From: Archangium lipolyticum | Lineage (GTDB): Bacteria > Myxococcota > Myxococcia > Myxococcales > Myxococcaceae | Reading direction: 5' to 3' | Length of the DNA stretch: 64,000 bases | Assembly: GCF_024623785.1 (NCBI RefSeq) | Contig: NZ_JANKBZ010000040.1 | Coordinates: forward strand, 1-64,000 | Part shown: positions 24,731 to 33,500 of the stretch, piece by piece | How positions within the stretch are numbered: the stretch's first letter is position 1 | How the letters are laid out: every line of letters starts with the position of its first letter | Made by a program: the position numbers and the translations under genes | The notes under the pieces: generated by a model | Databases searched by the model: none | Seen by the model: only the letters and a program-made list of their open reading frames with translations | What the model was told of the DNA's origin: nothing

Positions 24731-26137
24731 TCAGTGTTGGCGGGCGTCGTGGCCGAGCTCCCGGGCGGCGTCCTCCTCGGGGTCCGGACGCTTGTCGCGC
24801 ATGGTCACGAACTCCTCGGCGGCCGTGGGGTGGATGCCCACCGTCGAGTCGAGCTGCTTCTTGGTGACGCCACACTTGAGCGCCACCGCCAGGCCCTGGA
24901 TGATTTCGGGAGCGTCGGCGCCCACCATGTGGAAGCCCAGGACGCGCCCGCTGTCACGCTCGACGACGAGCTTCATCATCGAGCGCTCGTCGCGCCCGCT
25001 CAGCGTGTGCTTCATGGGCCGGAAGTTGGACACGTAGACGTCCACCTTGCCGTGACGCTCACGGGCCTCGCGCTCGGTGCACCCCACGGTGCCCACGGGG
25101 GGCTGGCTGAACACGGCGGAGGCCACCCCCGTGTGGTCCATCTTCGTGGGGTTGTCGTGGAAGAGCGTCTCGGCCAGCGCGCGCCCCTCGGCGATGGCCA
25201 CCGGCGTGAGGTTGATGCGGTCCGTCACGTCGCCCACGGCGTAGACATTGTCCACGCTGGTGCGAGACCACTCGTCCACCTCGACCGCGCCGCGCTCGTC
25301 CAGCCGCACGCCCACCTCCGCCAGGCCGATCCCCTGGGTGTTGGGCACGCGCCCCGTGGCGTACAGCACCGCGTCCGCCTCGAGCGTGTCCCCCATCCGC
25401 GTCAGCAGGCTCAGCGTGCCGTCCGCCCGCTTCTCGATGTCACGGACGAAGGTCTCCGGCCGCAGGTCGATGCCCTTCTTGCGCATCTCCTGGGTGAGCA
25501 TCGCGCGGATGTCGTTGTCGAAACCGCGCAGCACGGTGTCGCCCCGGATGAGCATCGTCACCTTGGCGCCCAACGCGTTGAAGATGCCCGCGAACTCCAC
25601 CCCGATGTAGCCCCCGCCCACGATGGCGATGCGGCGCGGCAGCTCCGGCAGGCCCAGCGCTCCGTCCGAGGAGATGACGTGCTCGATGCCCGGCACCTCG
25701 GGGAGGAACGGACGCGAGCCCGTGGCCACCAGGATGCGCTCCGCCGTGTAGCGCTGGCCGCTCACCTCGACCGTGTGCGCGTCCACCAGCCGGCCCCGAC
25801 CCTCGATGAGCTTCACCCCCGAGTCCCGGAGCAACCGCCTGTACACACCATCGAGCCGCTCCAACTCCTTGTCCTTGGCCTCCTGGAGCTTCTTCCAATC
25901 GAAGCCGGGCTCGGAGAGGGACCAGCCGTAGCCCGCCGCGTCCTCGAAGTCATGACGGAAGTGGGCCCCGTAGACGAGCAGCTTCTTGGGCACACAACCG
26001 CGGTGCACACACGTGCCACCGATGCGGTTGTCCTCGCAGATGGCGACGCGAGCACCGTACGAGCCCGCGCGGCGGCTCGCCGCCACACCGCCCGAGCCCG
26101 CGCCGAGGGTGAACAGATCAAAGTCGTACTGGGGCAT
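24731..26137 (-). CDS. gor: Glutathione-disulfide reductase
   Basis: About 468 residues of the class I pyridine nucleotide-disulfide oxidoreductases, best matching glutathione reductase. FAD site LGAGSGGVAASRRA, redox disulfide GGTCVHRGCVPKK, NAD(P)H site IVGGGYIGVEFAGIF with Arg in LIRGDTVLRGFD, second FAD motif NVYAVGDVTD and catalytic HPTAAEE are all present. It keeps glutathione reduced at the cost of NADPH in the cytoplasm. The ATG at 26137 has GGAG 6 nt upstream. The open frame to 26740 passes through two palindromic repeats and is rejected. Confidence 0.93.
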   Translation of the reverse strand: MPQYDFDLFTLGAGSGGVAASRRAGSYGARVAICEDNRIGGTCVHRGCVPKKLLVYGAHFRHDFEDAAGYGWSLSEPGFDWKKLQEAKDKELERLDGVYRRLLRDSGVKLIEGRGRLVDAHTVEVSGQRYTAERILVATGSRPFLPEVPGIEHVISSDGALGLPELPRRIAIVGGGYIGVEFAGIFNALGAKVTMLIRGDTVLRGFDNDIRAMLTQEMRKKGIDLRPETFVRDIEKRADGTLSLLTRMGDTLEADAVLYATGRVPNTQGIGLAEVGVRLDERGAVEVDEWSRTSVDNVYAVGDVTDRINLTPVAIAEGRALAETLFHDNPTKMDHTGVASAVFSQPPVGTVGCTEREARERHGKVDVYVSNFRPMKHTLSGRDERSMMKLVVERDSGRVLGFHMVGADAPEIIQGLAVALKCGVTKKQLDSTVGIHPTAAEEFVTMRDKRPDPEEDAARELGHDARQH

Positions 26138-26155
26138 CGCGTCTCCGCTCTCTCT

Positions 26156-26193
26156 CCCCTCTCCCTCCGGGAGAGGGCCGGGGTGAGGGTATC
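26156..26193 (+). repeat. 38-bp palindromic repeat
   Basis: A copy with CCCTCTCCC/GGGAGAGGG arms, 19 bp upstream of the glutathione reductase start. It faces the copy at 26347-26384, which is in the opposite direction. Confidence 0.88.
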
Positions 26194-26346
26194 CGTCACC
26201 GTCTCCCACACCGTGAACGAGAAGAATCGACCTGATCCGCTGCTCCGTGAAGCAAGTTCCACGCTGCCCACGAGCCCATTCGGTGAGAAGCAGACGATCT
26301 GTCGCCACTGGCCGGCGCTCGGTCGCACGGTCTCGGGGCGGGGAAA

Positions 26347-26384
26347 GACCCTCACCCCAGCCCTCTCCCAGAGGGAGAGGGGGC
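26347..26384 (-). repeat. 38-bp palindromic repeat, inverted copy
   Basis: The reverse complement is identical by eye to the copy at 7431-7468, about 19 kb away. It lies 69 bp upstream of the small membrane protein gene. Confidence 0.9.
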
Positions 26385-26452
26385 ATACACGGGTCCACCG
26401 TCGGGAAACCCCTACCTTCACCTCGAAGTGGCTCCTGAATGCGGAGGTGGGT

Positions 26453-26902
26453 GTGGAACGTGGAGAAGTCAGACGTCCGCCGCGAGGACTCGGCGCGGGA
26501 GTCCTCGGAACCCTGGCCCTGACCGCCTGGGAACCCCTGCGCGACTCCCTGCTCGGGCACCCGCCTCCATATTCGGTGCCCTCCATCGCCAGGAGGGGCG
26601 CGCGACGGTGGCTCGGAATCCGGCTCGGCCGGCGCGAAGCTCGACGGTGGGGCCTCTTCATGCGCTGGGTTTATGGCCCGGCCCTGGGCGTGCTCTATGC
26701 GTGGCTCCGGCCCTCGCTGCTCTACCCCGCGCGCCTCCACGGGCTCACGCTCGGCGCGGGAATCTGGCTGTTCGAGCGGCTCGTCTTTCCGCGCCTGCGG
26801 GTCACTCCGCCGCCACGCGACTGGTCCTCCGCCGAGCGACGGTTGCTCGCGCTCCAGACCTCGGTCTTCGGACTCGTCACGGAGGCGGTGCTTTCACGGT
26901 GA
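26453..26902 (+). CDS. Small integral membrane protein
   Basis: About 149 residues with three or four hydrophobic helices (GLGAGVLGTLALTAWEPL, MRWVYGPALGVLYAWL, GLTLGAGIWLFERLVF, ALQTSVFGLVTEAVL) and basic connecting loops. No family recognised with certainty. The GTG at 26453 is taken as start because GGAGG lies 5 nt upstream; the same frame is open far upstream, but that is antisense to the glutathione reductase gene. A palindromic repeat follows the stop by 2 bp. Confidence 0.65.
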   Translation: MERGEVRRPPRGLGAGVLGTLALTAWEPLRDSLLGHPPPYSVPSIARRGARRWLGIRLGRREARRWGLFMRWVYGPALGVLYAWLRPSLLYPARLHGLTLGAGIWLFERLVFPRLRVTPPPRDWSSAERRLLALQTSVFGLVTEAVLSR

Positions 26903-26904
26903 CG

Positions 26905-26941
26905 GATACCCTCACCCCGACCCTCTCCCGGAGGGAGAGGG
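26905..26941 (-). repeat. 38-bp palindromic repeat
   Basis: An inverted-direction copy starting 2 bp after the stop of the small membrane protein gene. It could act as its transcription end hairpin. Confidence 0.88.
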
Positions 26942-27030
26942 AGGGAGGGGGCCAGCCCCTGGTTGCGGATGGGACTCCTCTCTCCCCAATTTGAGTCGGT
27001 GAACGCTGCAAGCGTCCGGAGGAGCGGCGA

Positions 27031-27366
27031 ATGTGGGCTCGCTGGTTGAACGTCATCCTGGGCTTCTGGTTGATTTCGAGTCCCTTCGTGCTCGGCTATC
27101 GCATCCAGGAGGCACAGCTCAATGATCTGTGCGTGGGCCTGGGCGTCATCCTCCTGGAGCTCGCGGCCATCGCCATCCCCAAGCTGCGCTACGCCAACAC
27201 CGTGCTCGCCCTGTGGCTCATCGTCTCGCCTTTCGTCCTGGGCTTCGGCGGCTATCGCACCGCGACCCTCAATGACGTCATCGTGGGCCTGCTCGTCGGC
27301 GCGCTGTCGCTCGTCTGGGACCACCGGGTGTGGACTCCCCATCGCAGGCCCCTGACCGAGGCCTGA
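27031..27366 (+). CDS. SPW repeat membrane protein
   Basis: A 111-residue protein with two copies of an SPW-type repeat: LNVILGFWLISSPFVLGY and VLALWLIVSPFVLGFGG, each a membrane helix ending in SPF-LG, with a further helix after each. SPW proteins are small bacterial membrane proteins of unknown role. The ATG at 27031 has GGAGGAG upstream. Confidence 0.85.
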   Translation: MWARWLNVILGFWLISSPFVLGYRIQEAQLNDLCVGLGVILLELAAIAIPKLRYANTVLALWLIVSPFVLGFGGYRTATLNDVIVGLLVGALSLVWDHRVWTPHRRPLTEA

Positions 27367-27464
27367 CGCTTCGTCCGTTGCACGACTGCGGCGCGAAGGA
27401 CTCCGGCACCCGCGAGCCGCTCGGGTGTACTGCATGGCGGCCCGCGTCTCCCCAGGAGGGCCTC

Positions 27465-27944
27465 ATGCGGACACTCTCGAAGCTCTACCTCGCCACGGGC
27501 GCCGTCGCGCTGAGCGCGTGCACCGTGCTCTCGAAGGAGCAGACCCCCGTCTCCAGGCAGACCTGTGCGCCCGAGACCGTCGCGCTCATGAAGAAGTTGA
27601 GCGTGGAGTCTGGCCAGCGGGGCACCCTGACGCTCGAGTCCTCACAGCCGGGAGGTGCCGAGGACTACGGCGTCTACCGCCAGGGCCCCATCACGAGCCA
27701 ACTGGCGAGCGACGTGGGCGGGCTGCCCGCGGGGACGCTCGTCGAAGGCGTGCTGTGGATCGACACGGGCAAGGTCCAGGTGCACTACACCCAGGCCCGC
27801 CTGCCGGATGGACAGGTCCATCCGGTGTGCCTGGTGCTCGGCTCCTCGGCCCCGGGAGGCATCTACGCCGAGGCGGGCACCACCCCCAGCGCCATCACCC
27901 TGCCCAAGACGGCCCCCGTCACCGTGGTCGACAAGTTCGAGTGA
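27465..27944 (+). CDS. Lipoprotein, paralogue of the one at 28818-29402
   Basis: A 159-residue lipoprotein with signal peptide and lipobox (LATGAVALSACTVL, Cys19). The mature part shares a pattern with the lipoprotein at 28818-29402: a Cys start, a GP(I/V) turn, then VEGVLWIDTGKVQVHY and a PDGQVHPVCLVL end. In myxobacteria such proteins commonly occur near DUF2381 genes and Ser/Thr kinases; their role is unknown. The ATG at 27465 has CAGGAGGG upstream; the longer frame from 27330 is rejected. Confidence 0.8.
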   Translation: MRTLSKLYLATGAVALSACTVLSKEQTPVSRQTCAPETVALMKKLSVESGQRGTLTLESSQPGGAEDYGVYRQGPITSQLASDVGGLPAGTLVEGVLWIDTGKVQVHYTQARLPDGQVHPVCLVLGSSAPGGIYAEAGTTPSAITLPKTAPVTVVDKFE

Positions 27945-27985
27945 CCTACTCCACGAGCGGCCGGGATTCGGCTCTATATGGGGTG

Positions 27986-28141
27986 ATGACGCGCATGGAC
28001 GACGCCGAGAACTCCGCCCAGGAGGAAACCACGCAAGAGCAACTCGCCGAACTCGACAGGCGGCTCGCAGAGCTGGATGAGCACCCCGAGGCGGGTGAAT
28101 CCTGGGATACGGTCAGGGCACGCATCCTCGACTCGTTGTGA
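27986..28141 (+). CDS. Short antitoxin-like protein (addiction-module-like), orphan
   Basis: A 51-residue acidic peptide starting [20 protein letters not shown]. Its second half, [19 protein letters not shown] followed by [10 protein letters not shown], resembles the C-terminal half of the addiction-module antitoxin family PF09720, whose members end with a W-E-VRARL pattern. The usual 70-80 residues are not reached, and no RelE-like toxin follows; the next gene is YigZ. It may be a remnant or an antitoxin acting on an unlinked toxin. Confidence 0.5.
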   Translation: MTRMDDAENSAQEETTQEQLAELDRRLAELDEHPEAGESWDTVRARILDSL

Positions 28142-28184
28142 AACGCCCGCTCGAACACCGGAATCCCGAGGACTCGAATCCAGG

Positions 28185-28811
28185 ATGGAAGAAAAACGCT
28201 ACCTCGTCCCGGCACGGCTCCATCGGGTGGAGCAGGAGATCCAGCGCAGCCGCTTCATCACCACGGTTGCCCCAGCTCCGACCGTGGAGGAGGCCAAGGC
28301 GTTCATCGCCCGCGTCCGCGAGGAGTTCGCCGATGCCAACCACAACTGCTGGGCGTACGTGGTGGGACCCCCCGGCTCGACTGGAATGGCGGGCATGAGC
28401 GATGACGGAGAGCCGCACGGCACTGCGGGCCGGCCCATGCTGACTGCACTACTCCACGGCAGCGTGGGGGATGTGGCTGTCGTCGTCACCCGCTACTTCG
28501 GCGGGACGCTCCTGGGCAAGGGCGGATTGGTGCGGGCCTACACTGGCTGCGTCCAGCAGGGGCTCGAGAACCTCCCCACCACCGAGCGCGTGCGTAAGGC
28601 CCGCCTGCGCATCGAGCTCGAGTACGCGAGCGTTGATGGTGTCCGCCGGATGCTCGCCACCCATGAGGCCGAGATCCTCTCGGAGGAGTACGCCGCTACC
28701 GTGGGGTATCAGCTCGAGCTTCCCGTCACCCGGCTCGAGGCGTTCCAGACCGCGCTGCTCGACCTGACGAACGGACAGGTGCTGCTCGAAGTACTCGACC
28801 CCGAGAAGTGA
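28185..28811 (+). CDS. YigZ/IMPACT family protein
   Basis: About 208 residues of the YigZ/IMPACT family. Family blocks are clear: [47 protein letters not shown] and [25 protein letters not shown] proteins act in translation control in eukaryotes; bacterial YigZ is of uncertain role. The start at 28185 gives the normal N-terminus; the open frame begins at 28077 but overlaps the antitoxin-like gene. Confidence 0.92.
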   Translation: MEEKRYLVPARLHRVEQEIQRSRFITTVAPAPTVEEAKAFIARVREEFADANHNCWAYVVGPPGSTGMAGMSDDGEPHGTAGRPMLTALLHGSVGDVAVVVTRYFGGTLLGKGGLVRAYTGCVQQGLENLPTTERVRKARLRIELEYASVDGVRRMLATHEAEILSEEYAATVGYQLELPVTRLEAFQTALLDLTNGQVLLEVLDPEK

Positions 28812-28817
28812 CGTGGC

Positions 28818-29402
28818 TCACTTCTCAGGTGGGCTCCGAGGAGCCGGCGGTGGCTTGTAGACTTCCCGGGAGATGTACGCCTTGGGTCGGTCAACGGAGT
28901 CCAGCTCGCCATAGCGGGCAACCACCCTCACCATGGCAACGTTGTCCTGGATGATGGCAACACTCGGGGGAGACACCGGGTCCTTCACCTGCCCACCGCT
29001 GTCATCGACCTCAGCGCAGAAAGGCACCCGGCGCCCTCCAGGAACCTGCGCCGCGTCATAACGAACGATGACATTCTCTCCCGCCGTCCAGACCTGCCCG
29101 AACAGCCGAGTCCTCTCAGGCAGTTGCTTGTAGGGCATGTCGACGTAGCCCACGACAGGACCTTCCTCCAGCCGCGTTGGGCCCCTCTCTCCCAACCGCT
29201 CATCCATGATGATGGGCAAGATGTCTCCTGGCGCGATGCCCAGTTCCGCCATTGCGGCGAGAGACGCCCGAGGGCAATCCTGGAGTCCGGGTGTTCCATC
29301 AGGCCGTAAGCGGACACCAGAGCACCCGGCGACCAGCGCCGCCAGGGCGAGCAGGTGGAGCCATCTTCTCGAAAACGGGTCTGGATTTCTCGACGTGGGC
29401 AT
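28818..29402 (-). CDS. Lipoprotein, DUF2381-linked
   Basis: A 194-residue lipoprotein with lipobox LAALVAGCSG. It is a paralogue of the lipoprotein at 27465-27944: EEGPVVGYV, LFGQVWTAGENVIVRYDAAQ and GRRVPFCAEV line up with the matching parts there. It lies 69 bp after the DUF2381 gene on the same strand and is probably cotranscribed with it. The C-terminus is Pro-rich (YKPPPAPRSPPEK). Function unknown. Confidence 0.8.
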   Translation of the reverse strand: MPTSRNPDPFSRRWLHLLALAALVAGCSGVRLRPDGTPGLQDCPRASLAAMAELGIAPGDILPIIMDERLGERGPTRLEEGPVVGYVDMPYKQLPERTRLFGQVWTAGENVIVRYDAAQVPGGRRVPFCAEVDDSGGQVKDPVSPPSVAIIQDNVAMVRVVARYGELDSVDRPKAYISREVYKPPPAPRSPPEK

Positions 29403-29471
29403 GTAGCGGAAGCGTGGCAGGAAACAGGGCGGGGCGCCAATGTGCCGGGCCCAAGGTGAGCGACCTGGGCT

Positions 29472-30392
29472 TCAGAGCTTCATGTCCAAGTAGCGGATCT
29501 GCCACTCGGGACCATCAGGAGCCACGAGATGAAAGGAGTAGAGGTCCTTGTCCGCCGATGATGGCGTCCGGGTGACGAGCACGACGCGCCCGCTTCCTCC
29601 GGGTGGGATGGTGGACGGACGAGCACGGACGACGACAGGCAACAGTTCCTGGGTCCTGCTGTTGAGAAGCAGCAACTGTTTCAGTGTCCAGCTCTTCTTG
29701 CGGTGACGGTTCGTCACGAGGATGACGCAGGCCGAACGCCCGGCGAGACGCACGCACCAGGCCTGAGCCAGAACATCCTCGCTCCCGGCCAGGACGGGAC
29801 TACCTCGCACCAGATATCGGGAGGCCTCGTCGTCGAGCAGCAGCACCGCGATGGAGACATCGGGGTTGAACTCGTCGTCGCGGTAGCGTTCGAGCTCGGC
29901 CTGTGACCGCGCGTGCTCGAGCTTGAGCGCCTCGTACTCGGCGCTCACTTTCTCGAGCGTGACCCGCAGCGCCCCAGGTGTAGCCGGGTGGAGGAACACG
30001 TCCACCTGCACGTCCGCCAGTGCGGGAGGGCTCGGAACGAGAGCGAAGGACAGGGACGTACCGTCCGCCAGCCGGACCCGCAGAGGCAAGCGGGGCCATA
30101 ACCACGTGCTCGTCGGGGGATGAAGCAGCAACAACCGGCCGGAGACCACCAACCACTCGAAGGGAGACGGGCCCTGCGCCTGAAGTCGTGTCCCTGCCGG
30201 ATCCAGCTCGGACTCGAAGCGCACCACCGTGGGAACGTCGGCGGCGATCCGGATCTCCGCCTCACGGCCCGAGGGCAGTTCGGAGATCACAAGATGGCGC
30301 TGTGGCGTGGGCTCCGCCCGCGTGACTCGCGGCAACAAGAGAACCAGCAGCAGAGCGGCACTGGACATCCAGGAGCGGGCAGGGAGATGCAT
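29472..30392 (-). CDS. DUF2381 / TIGR02268-type myxobacterial exported protein
   Basis: A 306-residue protein with signal peptide (SSAALLLVLLLPRVTRA). It fits the TIGR02268 Myxococcus paralogous family (DUF2381): an N-terminal beta domain ending near LRVRLADGTSLSF, a coiled coil (about 145-175, VSAEYEALKLEHARSQAELE) and a C-terminal domain with VTNRHRKKSWTLKQLLLLN. Members are commonly next to Ser/Thr kinase or lipoprotein genes in myxobacteria. The role is unknown. It heads a two-gene unit with the downstream lipoprotein. Confidence 0.85.
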   Translation of the reverse strand: MHLPARSWMSSAALLLVLLLPRVTRAEPTPQRHLVISELPSGREAEIRIAADVPTVVRFESELDPAGTRLQAQGPSPFEWLVVSGRLLLLHPPTSTWLWPRLPLRVRLADGTSLSFALVPSPPALADVQVDVFLHPATPGALRVTLEKVSAEYEALKLEHARSQAELERYRDDEFNPDVSIAVLLLDDEASRYLVRGSPVLAGSEDVLAQAWCVRLAGRSACVILVTNRHRKKSWTLKQLLLLNSRTQELLPVVVRARPSTIPPGGSGRVVLVTRTPSSADKDLYSFHLVAPDGPEWQIRYLDMKL

Positions 30393-30532
30393 GCCCGGTG
30401 GATTCTATTCCACGCCCCACTCCGCAGGTAGAGCCTCGAATCCAACTTCTTGAAGCAGGTACTCTCACCCCTCGTGCACCTGAGCCCCCTGCACAGCAGG
30501 GGCATGCGCACGCGGAGGCTCGTCACGGCGTG

Positions 30533-33500
30533 CTACTTGGAGGCGGCGCGCTGGAGTTCCTCCAGGAAGGCCGGGAGTTGCGCGTGGTCACTGTAGGAGA
30601 TGACCCGCACGTTGTACTCGCGCTCGTAACGGTCGCGGTCGTTGTCGCTCGGGTCCTTCAACAGTGCGTAGTGGCTGCGGGCCGCGGACTTGAACGCATC
30701 TGCGTTCCACTTGAGTACGAGGTCAAGATCCAGCGGGTCATTCATCCCGTAACCGATGAACAAGAACGTGTACTGCTGGAGCAGGTGGCTCAGGACCGCC
30801 CGGTAGGACGGGTTGGAGCGAACCTCGTGGTATTCGCGCTCGGTCATGACCACGGTGTCGTGGCGCTCCGCCGTCCCGTGGACCTTGAGCAGGACATGGC
30901 GGCCTGACTCCAAGTCGTTGAGAGCCAAGTCGGACTCCCTCCAGGTGTAGACCTGCCTGTGCTGCGTCTCCTGGACCCGTTCGAGGAGCGAATCATAGTT
31001 GGTGGTCAGGATCGCTCGGGCACCGAGCCGCGCCACGGACTGGTGCGCCATCCCCGGGGCTGCATCCGCAGGACGGAAGATGTCGTTGAGGGCCTTCTGG
31101 TAGTCGCGAGCCAGGGCGGAGCGCAGGGAGCCAAGATCCGCGAGCATGACCTCGAGACGCATGCGTCCCTTGAACAGAGCACGCCTGGCTTGGATGCTCT
31201 GCTCGTCCATGGCGCCCCATCGCGCACAGGCATCGAGCAACCGCTGGGGAAGCTGCTGCCACGTGGGGAAGCCGCCCTTGACGTCACGGCCGAGCGAAAG
31301 GCCAGAGCCAATGAACAAGGCGAGCGTATTCGAGCGATGCGCCTCAAGAACAGGTTCCGGAAATTGGATGCTCATGCGGGGTTCGGGTGGAACCACGTTC
31401 ACAGGAGTCAGACCCTCCTTGGAGCTAGATGACTCCATTTCGAGAATCCAGATGTTTCCGATCTCATCCCCTGCACAGATGACATCGGATGTGGATGCAA
31501 CCGAGAGAAAGGCCCCAACTCCGTAGAGCGTATGAAGGCATCGGCCCGAGTCGATGTCCCACAACGACAACGTCCCATCTTCGGATGCGGATACTACACG
31601 GCGCCCATCCGGTGTCACCGTGCAACCTCGCACGCTTCCCGTGTGCCCCTCCAAGGTGACCAGTTCTCGCCCCGTCTCTACCTCCCAGACCTTCAGCCCT
31701 CCGAAAAGGGACGCCGAGACCACACGCCGCCCATCCGGTGTCACCGCATAGCTCCACACCGTAGACCAGTCACCCTGCAACGTGGCCAACTCCTGCCCCG
31801 TCTTCACCTCCCACACCTTCAGCGTCCTATCGGAGGATGCGGACACCATGCGCTGACCATCTGGAGTCACCGCACAGCCCCACACTCCAATCCAGTCGCA
31901 ATCCGGCAGGGTCAACTCCCGTCCTGTCCCCACCTCCCGCACCTTCAAAGTCCCATCGTGGGATGCCAACAGCACGTGCTTCCCGTCCGGCGACACAGCA
32001 CAGCCCCACGCACTCCCGAGCCCCTCCAGTCTGGCCAACTCCCGTCCTGTCTCCACCTCCCACACCTTGAATGATCCATCGTCGGATGCTGCCACCACGA
32101 GCCTGCCGTCGGGCGTCACCGCGCACCCCAACGTCCTCCCGTGCCCCTCCAGCGTAACCAACCTCCGCCCGGTCTCCGCTTCCCATACCTGCAGCGTCCC
32201 ATCATCGGATGCTGACACCACACGTCTCCCGTCCGGGGTCACCGCACAGGCCAGGACCTCGCCCCTATGCTCTCCTTGAGTGGCCAGTTCCCGCCCCGTT
32301 CCGACATCCCACACCTTCAGCGTCCCATCATCGGACGCCGACACCACGCGCCTGCCATCCGGCATCACCGCGCAGCCCCGCACCGGGAACCGATGGCCCT
32401 TCAAGGTAGCCAGTTCCCGCCCCGTTCCGACATCCCACACCATCAACGTCCCATCGTCGGACGCCGACACCACGCGCCTGCCGTCCGGCATCACCGCACA
32501 GCCCCACAGATTCCTCCCACGACCATTGAGGGTGGCCAGCGCTCGCCCTGTCCTTACCTCCCATACTTTCAGCGTCCCATCGGTGGATGCCGACACCACG
32601 CGCCTGCCGTCTGGCATCACCGCGCAGCCCCACACTGGGGCTTTGTGCCCCTCAAGGGTGGCCACCTCTCGCCCCGTCTCCACCTCCCATACCTTCAGTG
32701 TCCCATCGGTGGACGCGGACACCACTCGGCTCCCATCCGGCATCACCGCACAATGGTTTACCGTATTCCCATGACCTGCCAGGGTGGCCACCTCTCGCCC
32801 CGTCTCCACCTCCCACACTTTCAGCAACCCATCAGTAGACGCTGACACCACGCGTCTCCCATCCGGCGTCACTGCGCAGGCCCACAGCTTCCCCCCGTGC
32901 CCTTTCAGGGTGGCCAGTTTCAGCCCCGTCTCCACCTCCCACACCATCAACGTCCCATCGTCGGACGCCGACACCACACGTCTCCCGTCCGGCATCACCG
33001 CGCAGCCCCACACCCGCCCCTCATGGCCTTCCAGGGTGGCCAACTCCCGCCCCGTCTCTACTTCCCAGACTCTCAGCGTCCCATCAGCGCACGCCGACAC
33101 GACTCGGCTCCCGTCCGGCGTCACCGCGCAACCCCGCACCTCCCCTCCCTGACCCGCCAGGGTGCGCTCACTGCCTCCTGTCCTCACGGGATGGCGCAAG
33201 CGCAGCGCAGGCGCTCCTTCCGGAAAGCGCAGCGTCTTTTCAATCCGCGCTGCCGTCCATCCTGAAGAGCGCAGCCGGTTGTAAACGAGCAGGGCCAGTG
33301 CTTTCGGGTCCTTCCTCAACCAATGCGACTCGGCCCGAATAGCTCCATGGAGGATCCTCGAACACTCGGGCTCACGTCCTCCTCCCGCCTCAGCAGCACT
33401 CCGCAAGTCCTCCTCGACAGCAAGTACACCCGCCACGTGGCACTTCGCCTCGAGGTAGCCCAGGTCCGTGTAGAGCCTGCGAGCCAGTTCCCACTCCCCC

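Larger units (their letters stand above)
26138..26452. other. Divergent intergenic region with two inverted repeat copies
   Basis: This 315-bp gap separates the divergent glutathione reductase and small membrane protein genes. It holds two palindromic repeats in opposite direction, 153 bp apart. The sequence between them has no supported gene. Promoters for both genes must lie here but none could be fixed. Confidence 0.6.

Noticed and set aside
24734-26452. Upstream part of the long plus-strand frame that ends at 26902
   Set aside because: It is antisense to the glutathione reductase gene. Only the part from 26453, with its own ribosome binding site and membrane helices, is accepted.
30485-30503. 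Hairpin CCCCTG/CAGGGG between the DUF2381 and STAND genes as a terminator
   Set aside because: The stem is short and no T-tract follows on either strand.
31511-33142. CRISPR-like or satellite array
   Set aside because: The units are in-frame WD40 codons inside one gene, about 126 bp each without spacers. No CRISPR array was seen elsewhere in the window.
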